This document shows, piece by piece, positions 11,874 to 22,689 of a stretch of DNA of 64,000 bases (position 1 is the stretch's first letter; every line of letters starts with the position of its first letter). Location: the NCBI GenBank assembly GCA_037176845.1, contig JAYKXP010000043.1, forward strand, positions 1 through 64,000. Reading direction: 5' to 3'. A program made the translations under genes and the position numbers. Under the pieces are notes generated by a model, which did no database searches, had not been told where the DNA came from, and was given only the letters and a program-made list of their open reading frames with translations. Source of the stretch: Paramarasmius palmivorus (Eukaryota; Basidiomycota; Agaricomycetes; Agaricales; Marasmiaceae).

Positions 11874-12121
11874 GGGAAAGAATGATGGGGGTTGCAGAAT
11901 AGCATAGGTTCACGACAAGACACTTCATTTAATGTCGGGCATAGAGCGATCAATAGTCTCCAGAACAGGACAGTATTGCTGTGTAAACGTGGGTTGTGCT
12001 CTTTACAAGCGCCGAAAAAAAACCTGTTTGAATTGATCGACATGTGTACACCGCTGGTCACGCATTTGATTTGGCGAGTACATGCCGAAAGTTAATTGAC
12101 GAGTACCTCGGCTGTACGGCA

Positions 12122-12143
12122 CACGTACAGTCGACTGTACGTG
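12122..12143. repeat. Perfect 22-bp palindrome
   Basis: Two 11-bp arms, each CACGTACAGTC reading inward, meet without a spacer at 12132/12133. It lies just inside the left terminal inverted repeat of the TIR element. It could be a dimeric protein-binding site, a hairpin, or sub-terminal transposase-binding DNA. Confidence 0.85.
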
Positions 12144-12160
12144 GGCTCTGGCAACTGGCC

Positions 12161-12197
12161 GGTGGGAATGTGAATGCTTAGTAAGCATTCTCCCGCC
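12161..12197. repeat. Hairpin with 9-bp perfect arms
   Basis: GAATGCTTA and TAAGCATTC (12172-12180 and 12182-12190) pair around a single G. The flanking GGTGGGA and TCCCGCC extend the stem. It lies 30 bp from the 22-bp palindrome inside the TIR element. Confidence 0.8.
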
Positions 12198-13062
12198 AAA
12201 CGGACAGAAATTGATGGACCGCACCTTTATCTTCACAATTGGCTACCTTTTTTTGTGTAGTGCAGGCTTTACAACGATGGTTTAGTAGATACTTGTCCGT
12301 AAATTAAATTTGAACGCTATCTGAACAGGGAAATACACCGTTGGGGCGTATTTAACTTCTATGTCGTGATGGTCCTTTTCCTGTCATTCATATATGCTCT
12401 GTATGCTTATATAGGGTTAGTAGACTCTCATGGCAATGGGTATGATTCTTTTGAATTAATTTTTGAGGGCAAGGCAGTCGCGAGTGAGTCGTAGATGGGG
12501 GGAATGTTGCTAGGATGCGCAGAGGTAACTTTTCGTATTCTATCCGCCTCAATCTGCATTTGACGCGTTCTAAGATTGACAGTAGCCCTATGGTTCATCT
12601 ATAGACAGTTTAAAACATTGTATCCTATCGCTGGAACGCAGGGGCTTAAGTGAATCGCTCTTCCCTGCGTTTTGTCGCGTTCAGACGCGCGCGAGAACGT
12701 TACGTAAATACAAAACGCGCCGATTTTGGTGCACCATATTGGGACCAATACTGCACCTTTTCTGGTCATTTTTTCTGGTAAATCTATATTTTGGAGTATT
12801 CTACATGTATTCTTGGCTCAAAGGATATAAATTTCGCACCACATCTCGGACATCTACAGGCGAATTTCTGCACCAGTCAGTCACTTGGCAAAATTTTGTC
12901 AAGAATACAAATATATTCGTATTTTATTCTAATCGAACACCACTGGAGGGTAGAAAGTATATGTTATTCGTGCTATAAATGGGGAGACCATCGCGCTCCC
13001 TTAAGCCAATGTGGCGGTGTTTTTCTTCCCACGATCGAAGCCCCGCGGATTGCCAGAGCCCA

Positions 13063-13285
13063 CTGTACGTCCAGCGTACAGAATGCCAAGAAATTTTCGG
13101 AAACCAATGGATCTTAGCCCCCAGGGCAGGTCCCGCCCTGTTCTCTCTCTAATCAGCCATTCTGGAAGTAAAATGTCCTATTTCGTTCCAAATCTGACGC
13201 GGGACGGGGCTGGGGACGTCGTTTTCACCAAGTTCTAAAATCTTAGCCGAAATGGTCACGTGCTGTCTGTACGCTGGACGTACAG
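13063..13285. repeat. Inverted pair of near-palindromic CTGTACGTCCAGCGTACAG sites
   Basis: The 19-mer CTGTACGTCCAGCGTACAG near 13063 and its exact reverse complement near 13266 are about 200 bp apart, each itself almost palindromic. They lie in the right half of the TIR element and echo the GTAC-rich palindrome of the left half. Confidence 0.75.
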
Positions 13286-13456
13286 TCAATGTATGGTTCA
13301 AGTAACTTTCGGCATGTATTTGTGGCATCAAAAGTGTGGCCGGCGGTGTAACGGCGAAGAAATCCAACAAAAAGCGCACCTTCAATATGTGATTTTTCCC
13401 CGTTCAAGACCCTCGGCGACTCGTTCTTGTGTACTTCTCTTTTTTCCTCTCCATTG

Positions 13457-13743
13457 TGTAGAGACCGGACACCTAACGGATACACGAGTGTACGGTAAGC
13501 TCCTCAGACGGACCAGTGAATGGTAAACGGCTAAATAATTCCATACCTAACGGATACACGAGTGTACGGTAAGCTACGAGTGGAATCAGTAAGGTATGAA
13601 TGATCTAAATAAAAATACTAACCTCCTCAGACGGACCAGTGAATGGTAAACGGCTGAGGAGTGAATGACGAGGAACGAGGCATAACAATAAACAGTGTCA
13701 CGTGTACTCTACGGGAAAGTCCGACCAATAACAACTTTCTACA
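13457..13743 (-). repeat. 3' LTR of the Copia element
   Basis: 287 bp bounded by TGTAGA and TCTACA, a 6-bp inverted repeat. Internally it holds two direct repeats: CCTAACGGATACACGAGTGT twice, and CCTCAGACGGACCAGTGAAT twice, giving a modular promoter-like structure. Confidence 0.93.
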
Positions 13744-13826
13744 CACCCCCACGGACGATACGGTAGAGTAGGACGTATAACTGGAATATGAAATACGAAA
13801 GGATGAAATGAAATGATCTGGGATAA

Positions 13827-16800
13827 TTAATTTGAAAGTTTCGGTTTGTCCATGACCCCGTCCATTGAATTCTCCCCCTGGTCCCATCTGATGAGTCCCA
13901 ACGAGCGGCAGTGCTTTTCATGAAGAGGCGGAGGAAGAGGTTTGGTGAAGATGTCTGCAACCATCTCCTCGGTAGGGATCCAGTCCGTGATGATGACCTT
14001 GTTTGAAATATGATCCCGAATGAAGTGATACTTCATGTCGATGTGCTTGGAGTTTCCGGAAGTAGATGGAGACTTCGACATGTCAACCGATCCACGATTA
14101 TCAGAAAGGATGGTAAAAGGAGAAGGTATATGGAAACCTAGAACGTCTGTGAACATTTTGATCCAAAGCGTCTCCCGCGTACAATGTGTTAGCGCCATAT
14201 ATTCTGCCTCCGTGGATGAAAGTGCAACAGCTTTCTGTTTTGACGCCGACCATGAGATCAACCCTCCATAAAGATAGATGGCATATCCGGAGATACTTTT
14301 GCGATCTGTGATGTCAGATGCCCAATCCGCATCCGTGAATGCAATGTCGTCAACGGGATATTTGAAGTAGCCGACTGTGTCTAGCATCTGATCACCCCCA
14401 TACTGTAGAGCATAGTCAACAGTTCCTGCCAAGTACCGGAGGACTCCCTTAGCAGCGAGCAAATGAGTTTTAGTCGCTGTGGTATTGAATTGACTAAGAG
14501 CCATCACTGCGTAGGCGATGTCAGGTCGTGTGCACATGGCGAGATAGAGCAATGAACCAATAATCTTCATGTATAGTAGTCGAAGTTGATCAGGTTCCGT
14601 GGGTGCATCTGGTATCGCATTGGGAGGAGGAGAAGGTAGGTCCGAAGGTTTTTGTCGCAAGGGTATAGACGTCCTTGTGGCTCGAGTGAGATTGTAGGAT
14701 TCCAGTAGTTCCATGACATATGATCGTTGAGTCAGCCATGTCCGTCGCGTTGACCGATCTCTGATAATGGTGATACCGAGGTAAATTTCGGCCGGACCTA
14801 GATCATTCAACACAAACTGCTTCCTCAATTCCGCAATGAACCATTTGTAAAGTTCACGGGAGTTGGTAGAAACCAGTCCATCATCAACGTGAACAGCAAT
14901 GATGATTTCCAACGCCTCTCCATTTGCAGGCATGGCAATAGTGGAGATTGGAGGTACCTTCCATCGACAATAGAACACAGCATTGTCCACACCACAACGT
15001 AAGAAACCCAATTTCCTGAGAAATTCCCAGAGAGTACGGTACCATTCAGCCGATGCCTGTTTGAGACCGTAAATGGCACGTAGAAGAATGTAGACAATGG
15101 TTTTATCGGAAAGGGTGTACCCAGGAATCTGCTTGCAGTAAACGGTTTCCGACAGCGGCGAGTTCAAGAAGGCAGTCTTGAAATCGAAGACAAATAATTC
15201 ATAGTCATGCTTCGTGGCTCGAGCAATGATAATACGAATGCTTGTCATTCTCGCTACAGGTGCGTATGTGTTCCCGTAGTCTCCCGGTCGTTGACTGAAA
15301 CCCTGGGCAACAAGACGTGCCTTATAGCGCCCATCATGCTTGATGGTATATACCCATCTAAGACCCACGGCTGTTCGTCCCTCTGGTAAGCGTGTCTCCT
15401 TGAAGACGCCCAATCGATTGAGGCTATCCAACTCCTCTTTCTCAGCTTCCTTCCACTTCTCAATATCAGAGCGTGCCCTAGCTTCCCAGAAATTGTCCGG
15501 GGCTTTACTGAGGTCAAAGTCCCGGGATGTTCGAGATGACGCGACCAAGGCAAATCCAGAGGAGCGTTCCGGATGATCAATATAATTAATCTCCGTCTGA
15601 ATTGCTTCCGTCTCCATGGAATGCAGTGTGATGTCGTTTGGGGACTGTAGTTCATCAATCAAGGATTCTGTAGCAACGAATGCTGGAAGTGTACTGGCGA
15701 ACAAATGGGCTAGTTGAGCTACATTGGCACCCCCATTCCGACGTCGTCGTAACTCTTCTCTATGAAGATCCCGGGCAATAATGTCTGCTTGCCATTGTTT
15801 ACCCTTTGCTGTAGCTTCACGTGTTCGCCTCGGACGTGCAGGCAGTTGATGGATATCGACTTCGCGGGTTGGTTTAGGTCGAACTGGAAGATCATCATCA
15901 GGTACATTATCTGGTGTCACTGCTGGTGTAACATCCAGAGGGGAAACCGGGAGATTGTCCACTCCTTGAGACTTGGGTTGGCCATTAGGGATAGGTGCAT
16001 AGTATTCGTCGGGCACCCTTCCCATGTAACCCGGTACGTTCTCATCAAAGACCACATCTCGTGAAAACCGATACCGTCCATATAGGTCACGCACTCGCCA
16101 ACCTATGCGACCTTCTTCATAACCGACGAAGATTGCTTCAAATCGGCGTGGACTTCCTTTACGCAATAGTTCTGGTGGTATGGCAACCCAGCATCGACAT
16201 CCGAAGGGACGCCAAGAGCTGTAGTTGGGTTTCGTCCTGGTTACCATCTCAAACGGAGACGTGTGTGGAGGTAAACCAGCACACGGAAGTCGATAACGTG
16301 TGTAACACGCTGTGCGTATGGCATCTTCCCAAAAGGTGAGTGGAAGATTTGCCCACGCAAGGAGAACGTGGCAATCATCTTCAAGAGTTCGAATGCCGCG
16401 CTCAACTTTGCCTCCTTGACTGTGTGCATACGGTGCTGTGACCTGGATCCCAATACCTCGTTCTTCGTACCATTGAAGTAGGCCTGTCTCTGATTGTTCC
16501 CCAGAACCGTCGAATCTGATTTCACGGACCTTGTTCTCCATCACTACTTCCCATCGTATCAATACCTTTTTGATGGCATTCGGTACTTGACTACGATCTC
16601 GCATGAACACCACACTCGGCGTGTGTGTGTAGTCATCGAGTAGGTATTGGAAGTATGAATTACCGTGAGGAGATGTAATAGGGAAAGGTCCGCAAGTATC
16701 CGTGTGTACGAGCTCAAGTGGTCTTGTCGCACGGTTTCCTGGAGTGTCGTATGGCTTTTGAGCTTCCTTTCCTTCAACGCACGAGTCGCATCTGTGGAGC

Positions 16801-19676
16801 TTATCCTGAGGAGCTCTGGAGAAGTCTTCCATTCCTGTACCACATTTTCCGGCCAATACGGAGTCTACAATCAACCTTCCCGGATGTCCAAGTCTGTCAT
16901 GGGCTAAGTCTCGATCATGTGGTCGTTTAATGTAGGCCGGCAGTGCCTTATGGTCTAGGTAGTCATTGCTAGGTATTGGAAAAAGAGCCAATGACATGGA
17001 TGGCGGCGCTGATTGTGCATCATTTGAAGGTGGTGCAATGAATTCACATTCAATGATAAGGAGTCGGTGTATGAGCTTTACTCCAAATACACTCGGAGAT
17101 GGTTTCTTCATGTAAATTCTCCCATCATTCCCATCGTAATACATTCGCATCCCAGATTCAAGAAATGACCCAAACGACATCAAATTGATAGGGCAATCTG
17201 GCGCGTAATGAGCATCCTCGAGTTGGATGACGAATGACTTCCCAGGTGTGCGAATGTCCTTAACCCTAATCTTCACCATGCCCTTCCCATAAGTTTCCAA
17301 TGTCCCACAATTGGCTGTCCCTATGGACAAGCGCTTACTCTGGTCAAAGTCCCAGAATAGTCGCCGATCAATAATCAGATGTTTAGAGCTACCAGAGTCG
17401 AGAATGACCGAGGTCGGTTTCTGCATTACTGCTAGAACCATCGGATTGTTGAGGAGAAGACTCATTAGCCATCCCGGTTCAATTTCCGGTGGCACCATCG
17501 AATAACCGTCATGCTCTGTTTCATTATCGTGCATATCGACAGCTACATTTGTATCAATGGGGTCTTCATAATGATTTGACTCTGGTGGGGATTCATGCTC
17601 TACTGTGTCCATATTCGACGCAAGGTGTGCTTGTGGGCGTGAAGAAATATTGGGGTTGTGATGATTGGGAATGTTGGGTTTGGAAGGTGGAACTCGTTCT
17701 GGACGATTAGCTTGAGTCTGCGATTTCTCACCGTCCTTGGCTGTGGACGACGACGAGTCACCCCCACGCGAATGGAACCGCGTACGATTCGCTGTATTGG
17801 AGTGGGAGTACACAGATTCTCGAGTTCGTTGAAAGGAAGAGATGTGGGAATGAAGCTTGAGAACATCATCGGCCAATTGCTCGAATGAACCACGATCGAA
17901 GGTCGTTGCGCGTTCATTTAGCGTCCGCCACGTATTATAACGTAGTTGATCCCACATGCCACCAGTGGGAAGCAAATCAACGAAACGTTTGATCGCTTCA
18001 GCCCATGGAATGTCATAGTTTGCCGAACGTAGCAAGTTCAAGTCTTGTCGCCATGTCATGACATATTTAAGGATATCCCCATTTCTGGGTGCCTTCGACC
18101 ATAGTTGGTCTTTCAGTAGACATGCCTGAGCATAATCTCCAACTCCGTAGTGACGACGGAGGGTATGAAGGACATCCCGAGCCGAGCGAGGCTGCAATGT
18201 GATAGGATGGAACATGGGTGGTAGAAGATCGGCGATACCTGGGTCAAGACGAGAAACCAAAATGTGCGAGGCAACTCTGTCACGAGCCCAAAACGTATCA
18301 TATCGAGCATGATCTTCGGGTGGTGAATCCACAGACAGTGGCGGGGGATGAACGGGAATGACGTGAGGATTGTAGGCAGATGCGGAAGCATTGAGTGGCG
18401 GATCGCAGATATGCGTGTATAGACCAACATTTGAGACTAATGTCGTCGCCGATTCGTACCAGGTTGACCAGTTCTCCCTTCCTTTTAGAATTGGAATGGA
18501 TGTAACAGTAGGTATAGATGGAATCGAAGTAGAAGAATTCGCAACACTCGAAGAAGATTGTATGGTAGAAGGATGCAATGGTTGATGTACTGGAGGAACA
18601 GGCGGAGGAGCAGGTGGATGTGGAGGAGCATATGGAGGAGCATGTGGTGCAGTAGTGGCAGAAGGTGCAGTATGTGGTGCAGTAGGAGCAGAAGGTGCAG
18701 TATGTGGATGATGGGACCAAGAAGGATAAGGAATTAAGTTTGGAAACATTGTAGGTGCCATAGAAAACTGATTAAAATGAAATGGAACATGGCCACCAAC
18801 CATTGGGTTGACATTTTGGTATGACGGTATTTGTCCCCCAAAGGGTTGCGGCATGTGATACTGATAAGGAAAGGGATGGTACACCCCCATTCCTGGTGTC
18901 ATATGAGGATGAGGATTATGCGAGAACTGATGATTATAATGTGAAGCACGATAACGAGAATCAGGAACAGCAGTGGGAACCTCCTCAATGACTGGTTCAA
19001 CGATAGAATCACGGCGACTATGCGCACGATAATCCTCAGAACCATCGACATGCGACTGTCGACTCGGCACATGTCGCGAACCATCCTCCGGAGGTACATC
19101 AGGTAAATCCTTGTCTCGACTACCAGGGGTTGGTCGTTGATGAGAACTGGCCTGAGTCCTAGGTGGAGTTTGATTCTGTTCAAGACCGGCATATGGATCA
19201 AATTCTTGGGAATGAGATTCCATATAATGATCCTGCTCAGTCTGATGACTTGTGTGAGGAAGATGAGGAGGATATTGCCTAAATCCCTCCGAAACCGAAC
19301 TCGGAATACCTTGAGTACTCGGTTGCGGAAACGAGGAATATGGTCCATGAGCAAGAGGAAAATAACCCGGCACATTAAGAGAAGAATGAGGAGGATGTGT
19401 AGGATCATCAAAAGGTACAGTATGAGACTGAACAAAAGTTGTATTCGAACCGGAAGCAGGTATGCGAGATGAGTAATTTGGCCGCAACGGCGGTCCTGAG
19501 CGTGGTATAAACGTTGTACGTCCATTAGACGGTGTGTGAGGAACAGGTTGATGATTTGTTAAAGGAGTTTGTAAACTTTGAGCACCAAAATTATGTGTAA
19601 AAAGTGGATTGGAAGGGAGAGTTGGTATGCCGGTAGATCCTCGGATGCTGGACGGCGGTGGTGGTATACTCGACAT
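13827..19676 (-). CDS. Copia Gag-Pol polyprotein
   Basis: One frame of 1,949 codons. Residues 1-380 are Pro/His/Tyr-rich and unusually long for a Copia Gag. A UBN2-like Gag region begins near ENWSTWYESATTLVSN (~400). No CCHC zinc knuckle is visible. The protease motif is ILDSGSSKHL (~745). A GAG-pre-integrase zinc motif follows (HDRLGH and CDSC, ~900), then the integrase core with D in HTDTCGPF, D in RFDGSGE and E in KVERGIR. Reverse transcriptase has FVFDFKTAFLNSPL and the catalytic box HVDD in place of the usual YVDD. RNase H shows TDADWAS, SSTEAEY and LSDNRGS. Gag and Pol share one frame, so no programmed frameshift is needed. Confidence 0.95.
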   Translation of the reverse strand: MSSIPPPPSSIRGSTGIPTLPSNPLFTHNFGAQSLQTPLTNHQPVPHTPSNGRTTFIPRSGPPLRPNYSSRIPASGSNTTFVQSHTVPFDDPTHPPHSSLNVPGYFPLAHGPYSSFPQPSTQGIPSSVSEGFRQYPPHLPHTSHQTEQDHYMESHSQEFDPYAGLEQNQTPPRTQASSHQRPTPGSRDKDLPDVPPEDGSRHVPSRQSHVDGSEDYRAHSRRDSIVEPVIEEVPTAVPDSRYRASHYNHQFSHNPHPHMTPGMGVYHPFPYQYHMPQPFGGQIPSYQNVNPMVGGHVPFHFNQFSMAPTMFPNLIPYPSWSHHPHTAPSAPTAPHTAPSATTAPHAPPYAPPHPPAPPPVPPVHQPLHPSTIQSSSSVANSSTSIPSIPTVTSIPILKGRENWSTWYESATTLVSNVGLYTHICDPPLNASASAYNPHVIPVHPPPLSVDSPPEDHARYDTFWARDRVASHILVSRLDPGIADLLPPMFHPITLQPRSARDVLHTLRRHYGVGDYAQACLLKDQLWSKAPRNGDILKYVMTWRQDLNLLRSANYDIPWAEAIKRFVDLLPTGGMWDQLRYNTWRTLNERATTFDRGSFEQLADDVLKLHSHISSFQRTRESVYSHSNTANRTRFHSRGGDSSSSTAKDGEKSQTQANRPERVPPSKPNIPNHHNPNISSRPQAHLASNMDTVEHESPPESNHYEDPIDTNVAVDMHDNETEHDGYSMVPPEIEPGWLMSLLLNNPMVLAVMQKPTSVILDSGSSKHLIIDRRLFWDFDQSKRLSIGTANCGTLETYGKGMVKIRVKDIRTPGKSFVIQLEDAHYAPDCPINLMSFGSFLESGMRMYYDGNDGRIYMKKPSPSVFGVKLIHRLLIIECEFIAPPSNDAQSAPPSMSLALFPIPSNDYLDHKALPAYIKRPHDRDLAHDRLGHPGRLIVDSVLAGKCGTGMEDFSRAPQDKLHRCDSCVEGKEAQKPYDTPGNRATRPLELVHTDTCGPFPITSPHGNSYFQYLLDDYTHTPSVVFMRDRSQVPNAIKKVLIRWEVVMENKVREIRFDGSGEQSETGLLQWYEERGIGIQVTAPYAHSQGGKVERGIRTLEDDCHVLLAWANLPLTFWEDAIRTACYTRYRLPCAGLPPHTSPFEMVTRTKPNYSSWRPFGCRCWVAIPPELLRKGSPRRFEAIFVGYEEGRIGWRVRDLYGRYRFSRDVVFDENVPGYMGRVPDEYYAPIPNGQPKSQGVDNLPVSPLDVTPAVTPDNVPDDDLPVRPKPTREVDIHQLPARPRRTREATAKGKQWQADIIARDLHREELRRRRNGGANVAQLAHLFASTLPAFVATESLIDELQSPNDITLHSMETEAIQTEINYIDHPERSSGFALVASSRTSRDFDLSKAPDNFWEARARSDIEKWKEAEKEELDSLNRLGVFKETRLPEGRTAVGLRWVYTIKHDGRYKARLVAQGFSQRPGDYGNTYAPVARMTSIRIIIARATKHDYELFVFDFKTAFLNSPLSETVYCKQIPGYTLSDKTIVYILLRAIYGLKQASAEWYRTLWEFLRKLGFLRCGVDNAVFYCRWKVPPISTIAMPANGEALEIIIAVHVDDGLVSTNSRELYKWFIAELRKQFVLNDLGPAEIYLGITIIRDRSTRRTWLTQRSYVMELLESYNLTRATRTSIPLRQKPSDLPSPPPNAIPDAPTEPDQLRLLYMKIIGSLLYLAMCTRPDIAYAVMALSQFNTTATKTHLLAAKGVLRYLAGTVDYALQYGGDQMLDTVGYFKYPVDDIAFTDADWASDITDRKSISGYAIYLYGGLISWSASKQKAVALSSTEAEYMALTHCTRETLWIKMFTDVLGFHIPSPFTILSDNRGSVDMSKSPSTSGNSKHIDMKYHFIRDHISNKVIITDWIPTEEMVADIFTKPLPPPLHEKHCRSLGLIRWDQGENSMDGVMDKPKLSN

Positions 19677-19891
19677 CGGGACGCATCCAGGTGGTCAGAG
19701 CGTGGCGTAAGGCACAAACGTAGAATCTGTGACAATGATCGGAGGGATCGATGGGATTTGATATGCTGGAAAAAAACACCCGCGGGTTGCCAGCGTGGCC
19801 GAATTTGAAAAGGAATGTGGGTATAATGACGCGAGCCCAGCGTCTTGCAACGGTCCAAGCGTGTTCCAGAAGATGTGTCGGAATCAAGGAA

Positions 19892-19902
19892 GGCCCATAA
19901 CC
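19892..19902 (-). promoter_or_regulatory. Primer-binding site, half-tRNA-iMet type
   Basis: Directly next to the 5' LTR, the minus strand reads GGTTATGGGCC. This differs by about one base from GGTTATGAGCC, the complement of the anticodon-arm half of initiator tRNA-Met that primes Copia-type elements (known from Drosophila copia and Ty5). Confidence 0.7.
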
Positions 19903-20189
19903 TGTAGAGACCGGACACCTAACGGATACACGAGTGTACGGTAAGCTCCTCAGACGGACCAGTGAATGGTAAACGGCTAAATAATTCCATACCTAACGGA
20001 TACACGAGTGTACGGTAAGCTACGAGTGGAATCAGTAAGGTATGAATGATCTAAATAAAAATACTAACCTCCTCAGACGGACCAGTGAATGGTAAACGGC
20101 TGAGGAGTGAATGACGAGGAACGAGGCATAACAATAAACAGTGTCACGTGTACTCTACGGGAAAGTCCGACCAATAACAACTTTCTACA
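19903..20189 (-). repeat. 5' LTR of the Copia element
   Basis: 287 bp, identical by eye to 13457-13743 and bounded by TGTAGA/TCTACA. It is followed on the right by the CATTG target duplication. Transcription would start within it on the minus strand. Confidence 0.93.
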
Positions 20190-22689
20190 CATTGGAAGAT
20201 AATGTCTTTCATGGCTGTTGAAGCTTTGAGGGTAGAAACGATTGTGGTTTTGATTGAGAATCGTCAAGCTACACAAGGACGAAGGAGTTGGTTGCAAAAG
20301 GTTGAAGGTCGCCGGACAACCCGTCACGTCTTAGTCACGTCTTAGTCACGTCTTAGTCACGTGTCTTGACAATTTGAATAAGGCGCGGCTGCCTTGATGT
20401 CCCCAATCATCACACGGAAGCCCTGAGGAAAGGGCCTCAACTCGGACTTACCCACAATTCGACGAGCAGATCGCTTTGCGACCCCATGATCTAATATGGG
20501 TAGCAATTTATCTAACACATGGCAATTGTACGTCGCAGCATTAATAGTCGGTCTTCTCTGATCCCCTGATATCTTGGATCTCAGTGTATTCCAACTCGCT
20601 CTTGTCAACGTGGGTTTCTCCAAGATTTATTCCGGCTGCCACTTGATCTTAAATAACTATAACAGGCTTAACTCTAGAAAATCACTCGTGAATTCGTCTA
20701 ATATCACAATTGATACCATGGAGCTTGGGACATTTAGAGTGGTTGGTGTAAATAGGACTGTGACATCGACGATGTCCCCGGAGCGACCTCTAGAGGTTGC
20801 TGATGACAAGGTGTGATGATTATTTTTGTCGGTCTGACATTAATTTAAGGTGATAGATGGGCAAGTCCCCCTTGCAGGTTCTTGGTGATATATAAACAAC
20901 AAGCATCGTTCATTGAATCTGGCGGTGGTCTGAGCATCCTCTTTCGTTGTAATTCATGTACTTGATATGTGTGATTAACTTGTAGGCTCGTACTATTTCT
21001 TGAAATCGAACAATCTGTGCTTGGAAACCAAGAGGGTGGCATGCTAACCGCGGAGTAGCGCCCATCAAGCGCCAGATGATTACTCCTGCCCGACCACGTG
21101 GGGTGTTGAGGGCAGGTCAATGAATTTGATGGTTCGTCGTTTTGTTTTCTCCTGCCAGTGCTTACTCCCAACCTACTCCTTGAATCACTCCGCGTCCCAG
21201 CGCGTTTCTCGGGTATTCCAACAAGGTAAAGTTGGCAGTGCCTCATCACGGAATACTTACTAGATGCTGAAGCGAAACAAAACCGACTCGGAGGCCTGCG
21301 CAACTAGGGTTGCTTTCTACCATCACAAAACAAACTACTTCCTCATTTCTGGCACCTCAATCACTGGAAGATTTTGAAGATATCTTTGGTTGGCTAGAAA
21401 ACATGACTCCGCTTTCGGGTACTACTACTAGAAAATTGTGCACCGCATTCGCCTCCCCCACGGTTCCTGACCCCCTTGTTCAGCTCAATGAAATAGACGA
21501 CATGTATGGCGACTTTGAAGACGATGTTCAAAGTAAGACCTCGTCTGAGGAGATGGAGATGGAGATGAAGATGGTGTTTGACGCATTTGTCGTTTGTCGC
21601 TACTAACAATCCACGAGTCTCTTTTTTATCACGTAGACCAGCGCGTCGAATTTGAAAATTTCAACCTTCAAGACTGCCCCTAGTTATCCCAGTCTTACTC
21701 AAGCAGAAGATCAGCACTGTACATAACATGCCGCTACTATTCCGAATCCCGAACTCAAGTCTCGATCGCAAAAAGAAAATGAACACGTCAAGCTACAATT
21801 CTCAACCTCAAAATGTGATGCTCTCGACTGGGCGGCGGTTTGCTTCCGCGTCGTTCAATCCTCTGCCCTTTTCACGCCCTTGCCGTTTGTGTTTGCGTTC
21901 TGCTGTCTAGGTTTTTTTTTCTTTCGATCTCCGAAAGACTTCATACTGGAAAGATTGGCACCGGGCAAAGTGGGATTTTTCGCGTCTATTCTATGGCTGA
22001 CATCGCTCCGCCCCAGGCTAGATGAACGTTCAGCGCCAGCTTTAGCCTGTAGGCACACGCTACCCATTTATCTTCATTGACATCAGGTACGCTTTGTTTC
22101 TATCCTATTCGTTGACGTGAATCTTATTCTGTCCCCTTCAAAGAACATCTAGCTCTTAGATCTGCAGCAATGTTCACTGGGCCAAGACGCTGTCAATAAC
22201 TCAAGCTCCGAACTCCAAGTTCCGTATTCAGATGGTCAAGATACCAAAGTTGAATGTTGAACGGGGTGTTACGATTGAAATGACATTCACACGGCTGCTA
22301 CTGTTGTACTCTATGTGTTGTTTTATCGAGGTTTTACTGTATGGATGAACTTGTTGCTCATGACGCCGGTGATGCTAACAGAACAAATGCTTGTTGGAGC
22401 AAGTACGTACGACTTGGAATCTCCACGCGATTGGGTCCAAGAGAGCAGGATGTCACGATCTGGAAGAGATGCGAGACGTTGAGGTCGATTTACAAGCGCC
22501 GAGCGAACAAGCGACTTGAATTTTGCGTCGTGGTGCGGAGTCTGAATATTCAAAGACACGACCGTTTCTAGCCAGGAGAAGCGGTGGTGAATTAATATTG
22601 GCCTGGCCATGAAGAATCACGCACCGCTTGCTTAACTTCCATATCAGTCGTGTGTGCCCCCTTCCGAGTTTTGGAGTTATATGTTGGCT
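20190..22689. other. Gene-poor region right of the Copia insertion
   Basis: 20190-20260 is the homologue of positions 1-70. Beyond it no confident gene can be built. A minus-strand frame at 20357-20623 (88 codons, with PFPQGFRVMIGD) and a minus frame at 20845-21303 (152 codons) lack splice-supported partners. The PFPxGFRxxxGD string recalls fungal DUF1996 proteins only weakly. A plus frame at 21310-21606 ends in a Glu/Met-rich low-complexity run. The rest is non-coding or relic. Confidence 0.35.
20323..20362. repeat. 11-bp tandem repeat
   Basis: GTCACGTCTTA is present three times in a row, followed by a fourth partial unit GTCACGTGTCTT. Each unit carries CACGT, the core of basic helix-loop-helix or bZIP sites. 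Confidence 0.85.

Larger units (their letters stand above)
12049..13348. mobile_element. 1.3-kb non-autonomous TIR element flanked by TA
   Basis: Termini are imperfect inverted repeats. The left end begins CACCGCTGGTCACGC and the right end, reversed, CACCGCCGGCCACAC; both continue to a shared ACATGCCGAAAGTTA block, about 55 bp in all. TA sits on both sides (12047-12048, 13349-13350). The paralogous site near 150-165 lacks the element and has a single TA. A TA target suggests a Tc1/mariner-like mobiliser, but a 3-bp TTA target is not excluded. The interior is AT-rich, carries several GTAC-rich palindromes and has no transposase frame; the open frames inside are under 110 codons and look non-coding. 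Confidence 0.65.
13457..20189 (-). mobile_element. Complete Ty1/Copia LTR retrotransposon
   Basis: The element is 6,733 bp, transcribed on the minus strand, with 287-bp LTRs at both ends that begin TGTAGA and end TCTACA. The 5-bp target duplication CATTG is at 13452-13456 and 20190-20194. The two LTRs appear identical by eye, and the single internal frame is uninterrupted, so the insertion is recent and potentially autonomous. It has landed in the flank of the A2 duplicated unit; the unfilled site survives near position 55. The primer-binding site (19892-19902) matches the half-tRNA-iMet type used by many Copia elements. A G-rich polypurine-like tract (GTGGGGGTG, minus strand) abuts the 3' LTR at 13744. 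Confidence 0.95.

Noticed and set aside
18899..19525. Hydrophobic minus-strand 208-codon frame within the Copia
   Set aside because: An alternate frame of the Gag N-terminus; its Leu/Ile bias follows from the sense codons.
20357..20623. Possible DUF1996-type fragment
   Set aside because: Only one short string (PFPQGFRVMIGD) resembles that family; no signal peptide, cysteines or adjoining exons were found.
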